From Gaiellasilicea sp963791905 (lineage in GTDB: Bacteria; Actinomycetota; Thermoleophilia; Gaiellales; Gaiellaceae): a stretch of 64,000 nucleotides of DNA. The stretch covers positions 372,001 to 436,000 of the forward strand of contig CAWBTX010000005.1 in the NCBI GenBank assembly GCA_963791905.1. Reading direction: 5' to 3'. Position numbers and translations under genes: made by a program. This document shows, one piece after another, positions 44,104 to 52,865 of this stretch (position 1 is the stretch's first letter; each line of letters opens with the position of its first letter). The notes under the pieces are model-generated. The model did no database searches, was not told where the DNA came from, and saw only the letters and a program-made list of their open reading frames with translations.

Positions 44104-46359
44104 ATGAGCGAGCCCGGTCGCTGCGACCTGCACGTCCACTCGTCGTACTCCACTGACAGCGGCAACTACGCGCTCCGGCGCGCGCGCCTCGGCGAGTCGT
44201 ACACCGCGCCCGAGCGCGTCTACCGCGTCTGCAGGCAGCGCGGCATGCGCTGGGTGACGATCACCGACCACAACACCCTCGACGGAGCTCTGCGCATCGC
44301 CCAGCTGCCGGGCACGTTCCTGTCGGTCGAGGTGACGACGTGCTTCCCGGCCGACGACATGCCGCTCCACGTCCTCGTCTGGGGGCTGACCGAGGAGGAC
44401 CATCGCGACCTGCAGCCGTACCGGCCCTCCGTCTACGAGCTCGTCGCGTTCCTCCGCGAGCGCGGGCTCGCACACGCGCTCGCGCACCCGCTCTACCGGA
44501 TGGGCCCGCCGATCACGCCGTTCCACGTCGAGCACATGATGCTGCTGTTCGGGCTCTGGGAGGGCCGCAACGGGGCTCGACCTGAGGAGGCGAACACGCT
44601 CGCCTGCCGGCTCGCCGAACGGGCCACGCCCGAGTACCTCGCGAGGCTGGCGGAGCGTCACGGGCTTGAGCCGGCGCACGAGGGGACTGTCCGTGTCACG
44701 GCCGGATCGGACGATCACGGCGCGCTCGACATCGCCACGACCTGGACCGAGGCGCCGGGCGACGACGTCGGCTCGTTCCTCGCCGCCCTCGCCGACGGCA
44801 CGGCCGCGATCGGGGGAGCGCACGGCTCCACCGTCAAGCTCGCGCACGCGGTCGCCGCGCTCGCCGCGAACGCCTACCGCGCGAGCGGTGCCGGGATCGG
44901 GCCGTCCCTCCGGTCGAAGCTCGAGGAGCTGTTCGACACGGACGCCGAGGACGCGGCGAGCCGGCACGTCGAGATCTCCGACGCGGCCGATCTCTTCATC
45001 CGCTCGCTGGGCGAGCGCGCCCGCGCGGGCGGCCTCGGCCTCGATGCCGTGAGCTCGATCGGACCGCGCCTCGGGGCCCTTGGGTTCGCCTCGGCGCTCC
45101 AGGCGCCGTACCTCGCGAGCGCGCACCACCACGCGGGGTCGCGTGCCGGGCTGCGCGAGCTCGACGACGCGTTCTTCGGCAGTGAGTCCGGGCCGCGCGA
45201 GCCGCGTGCGGTCGTCTTCAGCGACACGTTCGAGGAGGCGAACGGCGTCGCGGGGACGATGCGGCTGCTCGCCGCCGAGGGTGCCGCGGGCCGCTTGCCG
45301 CTGCGGGTCGCGACCGCGGGCGCGCAGGCCAGGAGCGAGCCGGGGTTGATCTCGTTCTCGCCGGACTGGGCGCTGCCGTTGCCCACGTACGAGCTGCTCG
45401 AGCTGCGCTTCCCCGTTTTCACCGACGTCCTGCACGCACTCGAGGCCGACCGGCCGGACGTCGTGCACGTCGCGACGCCCGGGCCGGTGGGAGCGGCGGG
45501 CCTCTTCGCGGCGAAGCTGCTCGGGCTGCCGCTGGTCGGCTCCTACCACACCGAGCTCGGCCCCTACGCGCTCCACGTCACCCGCGACCTGATCCTCTCC
45601 GAGGCGCTCGACCTGTGGGTCGACTGGTTCTACCGGCAGTGCGACCACGTTCTCGCGCCGTCGCGGGCTGTGGCCGCCACGCTCGCGCGGCGGCGCGCGG
45701 ACGACCGCGTGGGCATCTGGGGCCGCGGGGTCGACACGGAGCGCTTCCACCCGGGCCGCCGGGACGAGGCCGTGCGCACGCGCCTCCTCGAGGGTGGCGA
45801 CGTCCTGTTCCTCTCGGTCGGCCGGCTCTCGATCGAGAAGCGGCTCGACGTGCTGCTCCAGGCGTTCGAGGAGGTCCAGCGCGAGCTGCCCGGTGCGCGT
45901 CTCGTCGTCGTCGGCGACGGCCCCGCGCGGCCTGCCCTCGAGAAGCAGGCCCAGGGATCGGTGCGCTTCGCGGGCGAGCTCCGTGGCGCCGAGCTCGCAA
46001 CGGTCTACGCGAGTGCGGACGTCTTCTGCTTTTCGAGCTCGGGTGACACCTTCGGGCAGGTCCTGCTCGAGGCGGCCGCGTCCGGCCTGCCGTCCGTGGC
46101 GGCGGCGGCCGGCGGCACCGCCGAGCTCGTCACCCATGGCCGCACGGGGCTGCTCGTCCCGCCCGACGACCACGCGGCCCTCGCCGTCGCGATGGTCGGG
46201 TTGGCGCGCGACCCGGCGCTCCGCGCAGAGCTCGCACGGGCCGCGATCGCAGCGGCGCGCAAGCGCACGTGGGATCGCGCGCACGCCGAGCTCCGCGCCG
46301 CCTATGCGTACGCCTGCGGCGGCGCCCGCGCGGTCCGGCACCGCCGGATCGCGGCCTGA
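44104..46359 (+). CDS. PHP-domain phosphoesterase fused to GT4 glycosyltransferase
   Basis: 751 residues. N-terminal PHP domain (about 1-230): CDLHVHSSYSTDS, TITDHNTLDGA, LSVEVTTCFP, HALAHPLYR, TAGSDDHG, which supply the trinuclear metal ligands. The C-terminal GT-B glycosyltransferase (about 370-740) has VVHVATPGPVGAAGLFAAKLLGLPLVGSYHTELGPYA, GRGVDTERFHPGRR, LSVGRLSIEKRLDVLLQAFEEVQ, VVGDGPARPALEKQA and SGDTFGQVLLEAAASGLPSVAAAAGGTAELV (EX7E-type acceptor). The GT4 half resembles MgtA/PimB-like mannosyltransferases. Likely cell-envelope glycolipid synthesis; the fused PHP could remove a phosphate. Confidence 0.88.
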   Translation: MSEPGRCDLHVHSSYSTDSGNYALRRARLGESYTAPERVYRVCRQRGMRWVTITDHNTLDGALRIAQLPGTFLSVEVTTCFPADDMPLHVLVWGLTEEDHRDLQPYRPSVYELVAFLRERGLAHALAHPLYRMGPPITPFHVEHMMLLFGLWEGRNGARPEEANTLACRLAERATPEYLARLAERHGLEPAHEGTVRVTAGSDDHGALDIATTWTEAPGDDVGSFLAALADGTAAIGGAHGSTVKLAHAVAALAANAYRASGAGIGPSLRSKLEELFDTDAEDAASRHVEISDAADLFIRSLGERARAGGLGLDAVSSIGPRLGALGFASALQAPYLASAHHHAGSRAGLRELDDAFFGSESGPREPRAVVFSDTFEEANGVAGTMRLLAAEGAAGRLPLRVATAGAQARSEPGLISFSPDWALPLPTYELLELRFPVFTDVLHALEADRPDVVHVATPGPVGAAGLFAAKLLGLPLVGSYHTELGPYALHVTRDLILSEALDLWVDWFYRQCDHVLAPSRAVAATLARRRADDRVGIWGRGVDTERFHPGRRDEAVRTRLLEGGDVLFLSVGRLSIEKRLDVLLQAFEEVQRELPGARLVVVGDGPARPALEKQAQGSVRFAGELRGAELATVYASADVFCFSSSGDTFGQVLLEAAASGLPSVAAAAGGTAELVTHGRTGLLVPPDDHAALAVAMVGLARDPALRAELARAAIAAARKRTWDRAHAELRAAYAYACGGARAVRHRRIAA

Positions 46360-46383
46360 CCTGCACGGACGTAGGATGCGCGG

Positions 46384-47013
46384 ATGTCCGGCCTCTTCGT
46401 TCCCGGCTGGGGCGCCGACCCGGCTCTCTACCAGAGCGGCCTGCCCCACGGCTGGGCGGCGCTGCGTCCTCCGGGCTACCGGCGGACCGGGGCGAGCTCG
46501 ACGAGTACGCCCGCTGGCTCGCGGACGAGCTCGAGCGGCATCCGGGCCCGGTGACCCTCGGCGGGCACTCGATGGGAGCGGCAGTCGCCGTCGCGGCGAC
46601 GCTGCGCGTCCCCGAGCGGGTGGAGCGCCTCGTTCTGCTCTCTCCGGCCGGTCTGCCGCTGACGAAGCCGATCGCCGCCAGCCTCCGCGATCTCGCGCGG
46701 CAGCTCTGCTCGGGCTGGTACCCGCTCGCCGCCGCCCTGAGCAGCCTGCGTGGACGCGGTGCAGGCCCCGCGCGCGGCCGCGCGGCTCGTGCGCCAGTTG
46801 CGCCGGCTCGATCTCGGTGAGGACCTCCGCGCCCTCGCGGCGCTCGGCATCCCGTGCAGCGTCGTGGGGTGCGTGACGGACACGCTCACGACCCCGTGGC
46901 ACTGCCGCCGGATCGCCGCGTCGCTCGGCGCTCCGTACGAGGAGATCTCGTCTCCCCACGGGCACATGTGGCTCGTTCGCGACCGGGCGCTGCTGGCGGG
47001 CGCCCTCGCCTGA
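46384..47013 (+). CDS. Alpha/beta hydrolase (two frameshifts)
   Basis: ATG 46384 opens SGLFVPGWGADPALYQSGLPHGWAALRPPGYR. A shift near 46490 continues as GELDEYARWLADELERHPGPVTLGGHSMGAAVAVAATL with the nucleophile Ser in GHSMG. A second shift near 46750 leads to LGIPCSVVGCVTDTLTTPWHCRRIA and SSPHGHMWLV, which supplies the Asp/His of the triad. About 210 residues, a small hydrolase. TAGGAT lies 6 nt upstream. Substrate unknown. Confidence 0.78.
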
Positions 47014-47014
47014 G

Positions 47015-47040
47015 TTCTTAGACTGGGTTTCTTAGACTGG
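47015..47040 (+). repeat. Tandem duplication of a TTCTTAGACTGG promoter box
   Basis: TTCTTAGACTGG occurs at 47015-47026 and again at 47029-47040 (14-bp period). The second TAGACT ends 6 nt before ATG 47045, the usual -10 distance seen here, so the -10 element is doubled. Confidence 0.6.
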
Positions 47041-47044
47041 CGGG

Positions 47045-47455
47045 ATGCCTGAGAGCCATGCCGGCCGACTCTTCGACCACGTCCACCTCCGCGTCTCCGA
47101 CCTCGACGCGAGCCGCAGGTTCTACGAGGCCGCGCTGGCCGCGCTCGGGTACGAGCTGCGCTGCGGCGAGAGCTCGTTCTCGTTCGACGAGCTCTATGTG
47201 ACGAGCGACGGCACGCCGAGCGCCGGCATCCACCTCGCCTTCCAGGCGCCCGACCGCGAGACGGTCGACCGCTTCTTCGAGGCCGCGCTGGCCGCAGGAG
47301 GTCAGAACAACGGGCGGCCGGGCGAACGGGACTACCACTCGGGCTACTACGCCTGCTACGTGCTCGATCCGGACGGGAACAACCTCGAGGCCGTCTACCA
47401 CGGGCCGATCGAACGATCTGCGAAGTCCGTCGTCCTCCGCTGGGAAGAGGGCTGA
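47045..47455 (+). CDS. VOC family protein
   Basis: 136 residues, a single VOC domain: FDHVHLRVSDLDASRRFYEAALAALGYEL, GIHLAFQAPDRETVDRFFEAALAAGG, YYACYVLDPDGNNLEAVYH. His in FDHVHL, His in GIHLAF and Glu in NNLEAV are the expected metal ligands. Glyoxalase/bleomycin-resistance superfamily with unknown substrate. The stop is overlapped by the next gene's CTG start (CTGA). Confidence 0.88.
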   Translation: MPESHAGRLFDHVHLRVSDLDASRRFYEAALAALGYELRCGESSFSFDELYVTSDGTPSAGIHLAFQAPDRETVDRFFEAALAAGGQNNGRPGERDYHSGYYACYVLDPDGNNLEAVYHGPIERSAKSVVLRWEEG

Positions 47456-48789
47456 GCGGCTGGCGCACGCACCTCCACGCCGCGCTGCGGCATCCGAGCG
47501 AGCCGAAGATTCTGTTGCTCCGCAGCGACCGAGCGTGGCGCGCGCCGCGCGTGCGCGTGGCCGGGCGGGTCTGGGCTGCTGACACGCCGACCGTTGTCGG
47601 CGCGTTCGAGCGCCGGCTGGGGACGCGACCGTGGGTCCTTCGGCGAGTCGCCGTCGAGAACGACGAGGCGGCGAAGAGACGCAACGCTCTCTACGAGCTC
47701 GAGGTCGTCGACGGAGTCTGGAGTGTGCCCGGCCACGGCCGGTGGGTCGGGGAGGACGATCTCGAACACGTCGCGTTCGCAGACGAGGCCGATCGCGATC
47801 GCACTGCTGGCTACCTCGCCGGGATTCATGACGTGCCCGAGCAGCGAGCGCCGTGGGCGCGCTCGGGCTGGCTTCCGGAGGTGCGGCGCTGGGTCGAGTC
47901 CGAGGTCGAGCGGCTGGGTCATGTCGTCGTCCGTGTCGAACAAGCGAAGCAGTGGAGCATCTCGTCGGTGCTGCGTGTCGAGACCGACGGTCCCGAGCTC
48001 TACTTCAAGGTGCCGTTGCGGCTGCCCCTGTTCGTCGAGGAGGCCGTCGTCACCCGCAGGCTCGCGCAGCGGTTCCCCGGCTACGTCCCGGCGCCGCTCG
48101 CCGTCGAGCCGCAGCATGGCTGGATGCTGCTGGCGGCGTTCGAAGAGCTGTTCGACTTCGATTCGCCGCTCGAGATCGGGAAGGAAGCGCTGCGGCGCTT
48201 CGCGGTGCTACAGCTGCGCACGGCCGAGTTGACCGCCGAGCTGCTGTCGGACGGGTGCCTCGATCGGCGCCTGGACGTCCTGGAGAACCAGATCGAGCCG
48301 CTGCTGAACGATCCCGAGGCCGTCAGCAAGCTCCAGCCGGATGAACTGGCCGAGCTCCGGCGGCTGACCCCTTCGCTGCAGGCGATCTGCCGCCGGCTCG
48401 CGGAGTTCGAGATCCCTGCGACGCTCGTTCACGGCGATCTTCACCTCGGCAACGTGACCCGGGTGGACGGCGAGCTGCAGTACTTCGACTGGACGGACGC
48501 GTGTGTCGCGCATCCATTCATCGACCTGCTGTCGCTGCAGTGGGAGCCGGACGGGGCGAAGCGCGCGGCGCTTCGCGAGGCGTATCTGGAGCCCTGGCTC
48601 GAGGTGGCGCCCGCCGAGCGGCTGCGCGAGGCCGCCGACCTCGCCGCGGTCGTGATCCCGCTTCATCACGCCGTCTCCTACGCAACCATCGTCGCCAACC
48701 TGGAGCCGTCGGCGCAGGGTGAGGCCGACGCGACGCACGAGTTCCTCCGCGAGGTGCTCGCGCGGATGACCGCTGTGGACGCCGCGTAG
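47452..48789 (+). CDS. Aminoglycoside phosphotransferase-like (APH/choline kinase fold) protein
   Basis: 445 residues if begun at CTG 47452, which gives LSGWRTHLHAALRHPSEPKILLLRSD in frame with the rest; TTG 47515 is the later alternative. Kinase blocks: LRVETDGPELYFKVP (Lys), TLVHGDLHLGNVTRVD (catalytic HGDLHxxN), YFDWTDACVAHPFIDLLSL (metal DxD-like). The first about 150 residues form a NUDIX-like pre-domain seen in some actinobacterial APH proteins. Substrate unknown; I do not infer drug resistance. Confidence 0.8.
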   Translation: MSGWRTHLHAALRHPSEPKILLLRSDRAWRAPRVRVAGRVWAADTPTVVGAFERRLGTRPWVLRRVAVENDEAAKRRNALYELEVVDGVWSVPGHGRWVGEDDLEHVAFADEADRDRTAGYLAGIHDVPEQRAPWARSGWLPEVRRWVESEVERLGHVVVRVEQAKQWSISSVLRVETDGPELYFKVPLRLPLFVEEAVVTRRLAQRFPGYVPAPLAVEPQHGWMLLAAFEELFDFDSPLEIGKEALRRFAVLQLRTAELTAELLSDGCLDRRLDVLENQIEPLLNDPEAVSKLQPDELAELRRLTPSLQAICRRLAEFEIPATLVHGDLHLGNVTRVDGELQYFDWTDACVAHPFIDLLSLQWEPDGAKRAALREAYLEPWLEVAPAERLREAADLAAVVIPLHHAVSYATIVANLEPSAQGEADATHEFLREVLARMTAVDAA

Positions 48790-48799
48790 AATCGCACCG

Positions 48800-49982
48800 G
48801 TGCCGTTCGACGTCCTGAGCGAGGAGCAGCGCGAGATTCGCGAGCTCGTGCGCGACCTCGCGCGCGAGCGGATCGCGCCGCGCGCGGCCGAGATCGACGC
48901 CTCGCACGAGTTTCCATGGGACGTCGTCGAGCTCTTCCGCGAGCACGAGATCTTCGGCCTCCTGTTCGACGAGGAGTGGGGCGGCACCGGCACCGGGACG
49001 CTGCTCGCCCTCGTCGCGATCGAGGAGGTCTCCAAGGTGTGCGCGACGAGCGGCCTGCTGCTCGCGGTGCAGGAGCTCGGCTCGCTCGGGCTCAAGCTCG
49101 GCGGGAGCCAGGAGCAGAGGGAGCAGTGGCTGCCGCGGCTCGCGACCGGCGAGTGGCTTTGCGCCTACGCGCTGACGGAGGCGGGATCGGGGTCGGACTC
49201 CGCCGCGATGCGCACGACCGCGCGGCTCGACGGCGACGAGTACGTCCTCAACGGCACCAAGCGCTTCATCACGAACGCCGGCGTCGCGAAGCTCTACACC
49301 GTCTTCGCGAAGACCGACCCGACGGCCGGCCACGCGGGCATCTCGGCGTTCCTCGTCGACGGCGACACGCCCGGCTTCGAGGTGACCCGGCTCGAGCCGA
49401 AGATGGGCATCTCCGGCTCGACCACCGGCGAGCTCGCCTTCGACGACTGCCGGATCCCGGCCGCGAACCTGCTCGGCGAGGAGGGCGGCGGCTTCAAGCT
49501 CGCGATGCAGATCCTCGACCGCTCGCGGCCCGGGCGTCGCGGCCCAGGCGCTCGGGCTCGCCCAGGGCGCGACCGACTACGCGCTCGAGTACGCCAAGAG
49601 CCGGGAGACGATGGGCAAGCCGATCGGCCAGCACCAGCTGATCCAGGCGAAGCTCGCGGACATGGAGACCGCCTGCGAGGCGGCGCGGGGGCTCCTGTAC
49701 CGCTTCGGCCAGATGGCCGACGCGGGCATCGACGGCCCAGAGCTGACGAAGGCGTCGGCGCAGGCGAAGCTCCTCTGCGGCGACACGGCGATGTGGGTCA
49801 CGACCGAGGCCGTGCAGATCCTCGGCGGCTACGGCTACATCAAGGAGTACCCCGTCGAGCGGATGATGCGCGACGCCAAGATCACGCAGATCTACGAGGG
49901 GACGCAGGAGATCCAGCGACTCGTGATCGCGCGCGAGATGCTGCGCGAGAGCCGCGCGTTCCTGCTCGCCGGCGTCGGCTGA
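48800..49982 (+). CDS. Acyl-CoA dehydrogenase (one frameshift)
   Basis: GTG 48800 (TAGAAT 7 nt upstream). SEEQREIRELVRDLARERIAPRA, AYALTEAGSGSDSAAMRTTA (FAD/substrate motif), LNGTKRFITNAG, GISGSTTGELAFDDCRIPAANLLGEEGGGFKLAMQILDRSRPG. An extra base in a GGCGTCGC run near 49530 shifts the frame to ALGLAQGATDYALEYAKSRETMGKPI and AVQILGGYGYIKEYPVERMMRDAKITQIYEGTQEIQ (catalytic Glu in YEGT). About 394 residues. Short-chain/butyryl-type beta-oxidation enzyme. Confidence 0.93.
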
Positions 49983-49984
49983 TC

Positions 49985-50347
49985 GTGGACCGCGACGGCG
50001 TCAACCGCTGGCTCGAGCGCTACATCGCCGCCTGGGCGAGCGGCGACCGCGCCGAGATCGGCGACCTGTTCGCCGAGGACGCGCGCTACCGGTACCACGC
50101 CTACGACGACCCGGTCGTCGGCCGCAGTGCGATCGTCGAGGCCTGGCTCGAGGAGCCGGACGAGCCGGGGAGCTTCGAGGCGAGCTACGAGTGCTACGCG
50201 GTCGACGGCGACCGTGCGGCAGCCGTCGGGTGGAGCGCGTACCCCCACGAGGGGCGCACGTACGACAACGTCTTCCTGCTGCGCTTCGACGGCGAGGGAC
50301 GCTGCACCGACTTCACGGAGTGGTTCGACAAGCGGCCGGGCGGCTGA
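49985..50347 (+). CDS. SnoaL-like protein
   Basis: 120 residues from GTG 49985, 2 bp after the acyl-CoA dehydrogenase stop. VNRWLERYIAAWASGDRAEIGDLFAEDARYRYHAYDDPVVGRSAIVEAWLEEPDEPG...YECYAVDGDRAAAVGWSAYPHEGRTYDNVFLLRFDGEGRCTDFTEWFDKRP is the SnoaL/NTF2 pattern. Probably transcribed with the dehydrogenase. The 3' end overlaps the convergent dehydrogenase gene by 35 bp. Confidence 0.82.
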   Translation: MDRDGVNRWLERYIAAWASGDRAEIGDLFAEDARYRYHAYDDPVVGRSAIVEAWLEEPDEPGSFEASYECYAVDGDRAAAVGWSAYPHEGRTYDNVFLLRFDGEGRCTDFTEWFDKRPGG

Positions 50348-51368
50348 GCCGCGCGGCAGCCAGGCGTTCGGCGGCCTCGGCGGTCGTGATGCCCTCGGCG
50401 TCGGCCGCCGCGTAGATCTCGAGCAGCGTCTCGCCGATCCTCTCGACCGCGGCGTCGAGCTGCTCGGGAGTCCAGGCGAGCTGTTCGAGCCCGTAGCCGT
50501 GGAGGGCTCCGCCGCCGTTGATGACGTAGTCGGGCGCGTAGAGAATGCCCGCCTCGCGAAGCCGATCGCCGTCCGCGGGTGTCTCGAGCTGGTTGTTCGC
50601 AGCGCCGGCCACGACACGGCAGCGAAGCTGCGGGATCGAATCCGCAGTCAGCGTGGCGCCGAGGGCGCACGGCGCGTACACGTCGCATTCGGACGTCAAC
50701 GCGGCCTCCGGCGGGACAACGGTGCCGCCGGTCTCGCGTGCCCGATCGGCGTCGACGTCGCTGACCAGAACGGTCGCCCCGGCCTCGAGCAGCAGCGCGG
50801 CCAGCTTCCCGCCGACCGAGCCGGCGCCCTGCACGAGCACGGTGCGGGAGCCGAGCTCGTCCGACCCGAAGGCGTGCCTGAGGCTCGCGCGGATCCCGTG
50901 GAAGACGCCGAGCGCCGTGTGCCCGCTGGGGTCGCCCGACCCGCCGTTCTCGACGCTGCGGCAGAAGACGTATCCGGTGCGCTCACCGATCGTGTCCATG
51001 TCCGCCGCGTTCGTGTTGACGTCGGGCCCCGTGAGGAAGCTGCCGCCGAGGGACTCGATCAGATCCCCGTACCGCTCGAGCAGCTGCCGACGAGCGTCGC
51101 CGAGAGGCTCCTCGCGCACAGCGAGCACGGCCTTGCCGCCGCCGCACGGGAGCCCGAGCACGGCGAGCTTCCGCGTCATCCCGGCTGCGAGCCGCATCGC
51201 GTCGCCGAGCGCGTCGCCCGGCGCCGGATAGGTCTTCAGCCGCGTTCCACCGGTCGCCGGGCCGAGTCGCGTCGAGTGGATGCAGACGATCATCCAGGCG
51301 CCGCTCTCGGGATCGTGGCGGATGACCGTGTGCTCGCCGTCCCAGCCTTCGAGCAGCTCCTCGAGCAT
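50313..51368 (-). CDS. Leu/Phe/Val-type amino acid dehydrogenase
   Basis: 351 residues from ATG 51368 (TAGCAT 8 nt upstream). Catalytic region: RLGPATGGTRLKTYP, RLAAGMTRKLAVLGLPCGGGKAVL (catalytic Lys), GPDVNTNAADMDTIGERTGYV; NAD domain: GSRTVLVQGAGSVGGKLAALLLEAGATVLVSDVD, APCALGATLTADSIPQLRCRVVAGAANNQL, ILYAPDYVINGGGALHGYG. Oxidative deamination of branched or aromatic amino acids. It lies in tandem behind an aminotransferase, so both may act in amino acid catabolism. Confidence 0.92.
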   Translation of the reverse strand: MLEELLEGWDGEHTVIRHDPESGAWMIVCIHSTRLGPATGGTRLKTYPAPGDALGDAMRLAAGMTRKLAVLGLPCGGGKAVLAVREEPLGDARRQLLERYGDLIESLGGSFLTGPDVNTNAADMDTIGERTGYVFCRSVENGGSGDPSGHTALGVFHGIRASLRHAFGSDELGSRTVLVQGAGSVGGKLAALLLEAGATVLVSDVDADRARETGGTVVPPEAALTSECDVYAPCALGATLTADSIPQLRCRVVAGAANNQLETPADGDRLREAGILYAPDYVINGGGALHGYGLEQLAWTPEQLDAAVERIGETLLEIYAAADAEGITTAEAAERLAAARLSRPAACRTTP

Positions 51369-51379
51369 CTCGGCCGATG

Positions 51380-52522
51380 CTACTCGCCGAGGAGTGCGGC
51401 CCGAAGACGCGCGAGCCCGAGATCGAGTACGGCGTCCGCCGTCGCGAGCGAGAGCCGGACGTTGCCGGCGCCACGCTCCCCGAAGCCCTCGCCCGGCGCG
51501 ACGGCGACGCGGTGCTCGACGAGAAGCTGCTCGGCCGTGACGCTCTTCGGCAGGCGGAGCCAGAGGAAGAACGTTCCCTCGCAGCGCGGCTCGAGCGGCC
51601 CGAGGGCCTCGACGACGCGATCGCGGCGACGTTCGTAGAGCTCGCGCCGCTCGGCAACCGTCTCCTGCGGGCCTCGCAGCGCGGCGATCGCCGCCCGCTG
51701 GAGCGCGACGAAGATCCCGGCGCGGACGTGCTCCTGGAGCCAGGTCACGCGGGCCACCAGCTCGGCGTTCCCGAGCACGAAGCCGAGGCGCCAGCCGGCC
51801 ATCCCGTAGCTCTTCGAGAGCGAGAACAGCTCGACGCCGACGTCGCGCGCGCCCGGCTCGGCGAGGAAGCTCTGCGGGCGGCGGCCGTCGTAGACGAGGT
51901 CGCCGTACGCGAAGTCGTGGAGCACGGCCGCGCCGGTCTCCTGCGCGAACGCGACCGCTTCCGCGAAGACGCCGTCGGGCGCCGCGGCGGCGACCGGGTT
52001 CGAGGGGTAGTTGAGGTAGACGGCGGCGACGCCGTGTCGCGGCGCCTCCTCCCACGCCGGGCGGCCGTCCTCGTGGAGCGGCAGCGACGCACGCTCCGCG
52101 CCCGCGAGCGCCACGGCCGAGGCGTAATCGGGGTAGCCCGGATCGGGGAGCACGATCGTGTCGCCCGCCTGCGCGACGCAGAGCGCGAACTCCACGAGCG
52201 CCGTCTTGATCCCCGGCAGGAACGCGACCTCGCGCGCCGGGTCGAGCTCGACGCCGTACTCGGACGCGTAGCGCTCGGCGATCGCTTCGCGTGCCTCGGG
52301 GAGCCCGGCGAACGGCGCGTACCCGTGCACCGCCGCCGTCGGCTCGCGCGCGGTCTCGACCAGGGCCTCGACGACGTGCCGAGGCGGCGGCACGTCCGGG
52401 TTCCCGCGGCCGAGGTCGACGAGCGGCTCGCCCGGCTCGGCCGCGACGGCGGCGACGCGCGCCAGCAGCGACGTGAAGTACTGGTCGGGAAGTCGGTCGA
52501 TCCGGCCGGGCCGCGCGCGCAC
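51380..52522 (-). CDS. Class I/II pyridoxal phosphate aminotransferase
   Basis: 380 residues from GTG 52522 (TAGCAT 6 nt upstream). LVDLGRGNPDVPPPRHVVEAL, GYAPFAGLPEAREAIAERY, VLPDPGYPDYASAVALAGA, YLNYPSNPVAAAAP, HDFAYGDLVYDG, FSLSKSYGMAGWRLGFVLGN (PLP Lys in SLSKS), NVRLSLATADAVLDLGL. Resembles the LL-diaminopimelate/alanine aminotransferase branch. It sits just upstream of the amino acid dehydrogenase (11-bp gap). The array of palindromes lies immediately upstream. Confidence 0.92.
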   Translation of the reverse strand: MRARPGRIDRLPDQYFTSLLARVAAVAAEPGEPLVDLGRGNPDVPPPRHVVEALVETAREPTAAVHGYAPFAGLPEAREAIAERYASEYGVELDPAREVAFLPGIKTALVEFALCVAQAGDTIVLPDPGYPDYASAVALAGAERASLPLHEDGRPAWEEAPRHGVAAVYLNYPSNPVAAAAPDGVFAEAVAFAQETGAAVLHDFAYGDLVYDGRRPQSFLAEPGARDVGVELFSLSKSYGMAGWRLGFVLGNAELVARVTWLQEHVRAGIFVALQRAAIAALRGPQETVAERRELYERRRDRVVEALGPLEPRCEGTFFLWLRLPKSVTAEQLLVEHRVAVAPGEGFGERGAGNVRLSLATADAVLDLGLARLRAALLGE

Positions 52523-52560
52523 GCGGCGATGCTACGCGCCGACCGACGCGCCCGGGTGCG

Positions 52561-52844
52561 CTTGTGTTGAAACAACACAAGGTCACAGCGGTCCCTGGCC
52601 CGACTCCGCGCCTCGCCGGCCGGATCCCGCACAGGCGCTGACGTCGTGCCGCCCGCGGGGATAACGAGAACAGAGACCGCGCCGAGAGCTTGTGTTGAAA
52701 CAACACAAGCCTTCCGGCGCGGCTCCGGAGTCGGCAAGCGTTCGGGCTGCCCGGCAGGCGCACCGGCCCTGGCGTCGCGCCGCTCGAGCGGGGCCGGGAG
52801 AAGAAGCGCCGCCGGGAGACCTTGTGTTGAAACAACACAAGGTC
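52561..52844 (-). repeat. Array of three AT-rich 21-bp palindromes in about 130-bp units
   Basis: Identical palindromes (CTTGTGTTG and CAACACAAG around AAA) at 52561-52581, 52689-52709 and 52821-52841. The third extends to 12-bp arms with GAC/GTC (52818-52844), the second to 10-bp arms. Spacing is 128 and 132 bp. The two GC-rich spacers share diverged blocks (TTCTC...CCCCGC...GCGGC-CGACG-CAG-GCC-GTGCG on the minus strand), so the unit was probably duplicated. This explains most of the 343-bp gap at 52523-52865; I see no protein gene in it. Confidence 0.85.
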
Positions 52845-52865
52845 AGATCGCGACCGCGTCGTTCG

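Noticed and set aside
42168..44165. 665-codon frame antisense to the Fn3 repeat gene
   Set aside because: It only mirrors the repeats; composition is Arg-rich with no start signal or domain.
44089..46965. 958-codon open frame antisense to the PHP-glycosyltransferase gene
   Set aside because: Low-complexity Arg/Ala/Glu composition, no motif, and the opposite strand has full enzyme motifs.
47452..48789. Aminoglycoside resistance gene
   Set aside because: Only the kinase fold is supported; the long N-terminal pre-domain and native composition argue for a housekeeping substrate.
50313..52838. One 841-codon minus-strand open frame running through the palindrome array, the aminotransferase region and the amino acid dehydrogenase
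   Set aside because: Only its last 351 codons carry conserved motifs; the rest is the wrong frame of the aminotransferase gene and Arg/Ala-rich filler typical of high-GC DNA.
52561..52844. CRISPR-like reading of the three repeats
   Set aside because: Spacers are 107-111 bp and related to one another, the repeat is a perfect dyad, and no cas genes are present.
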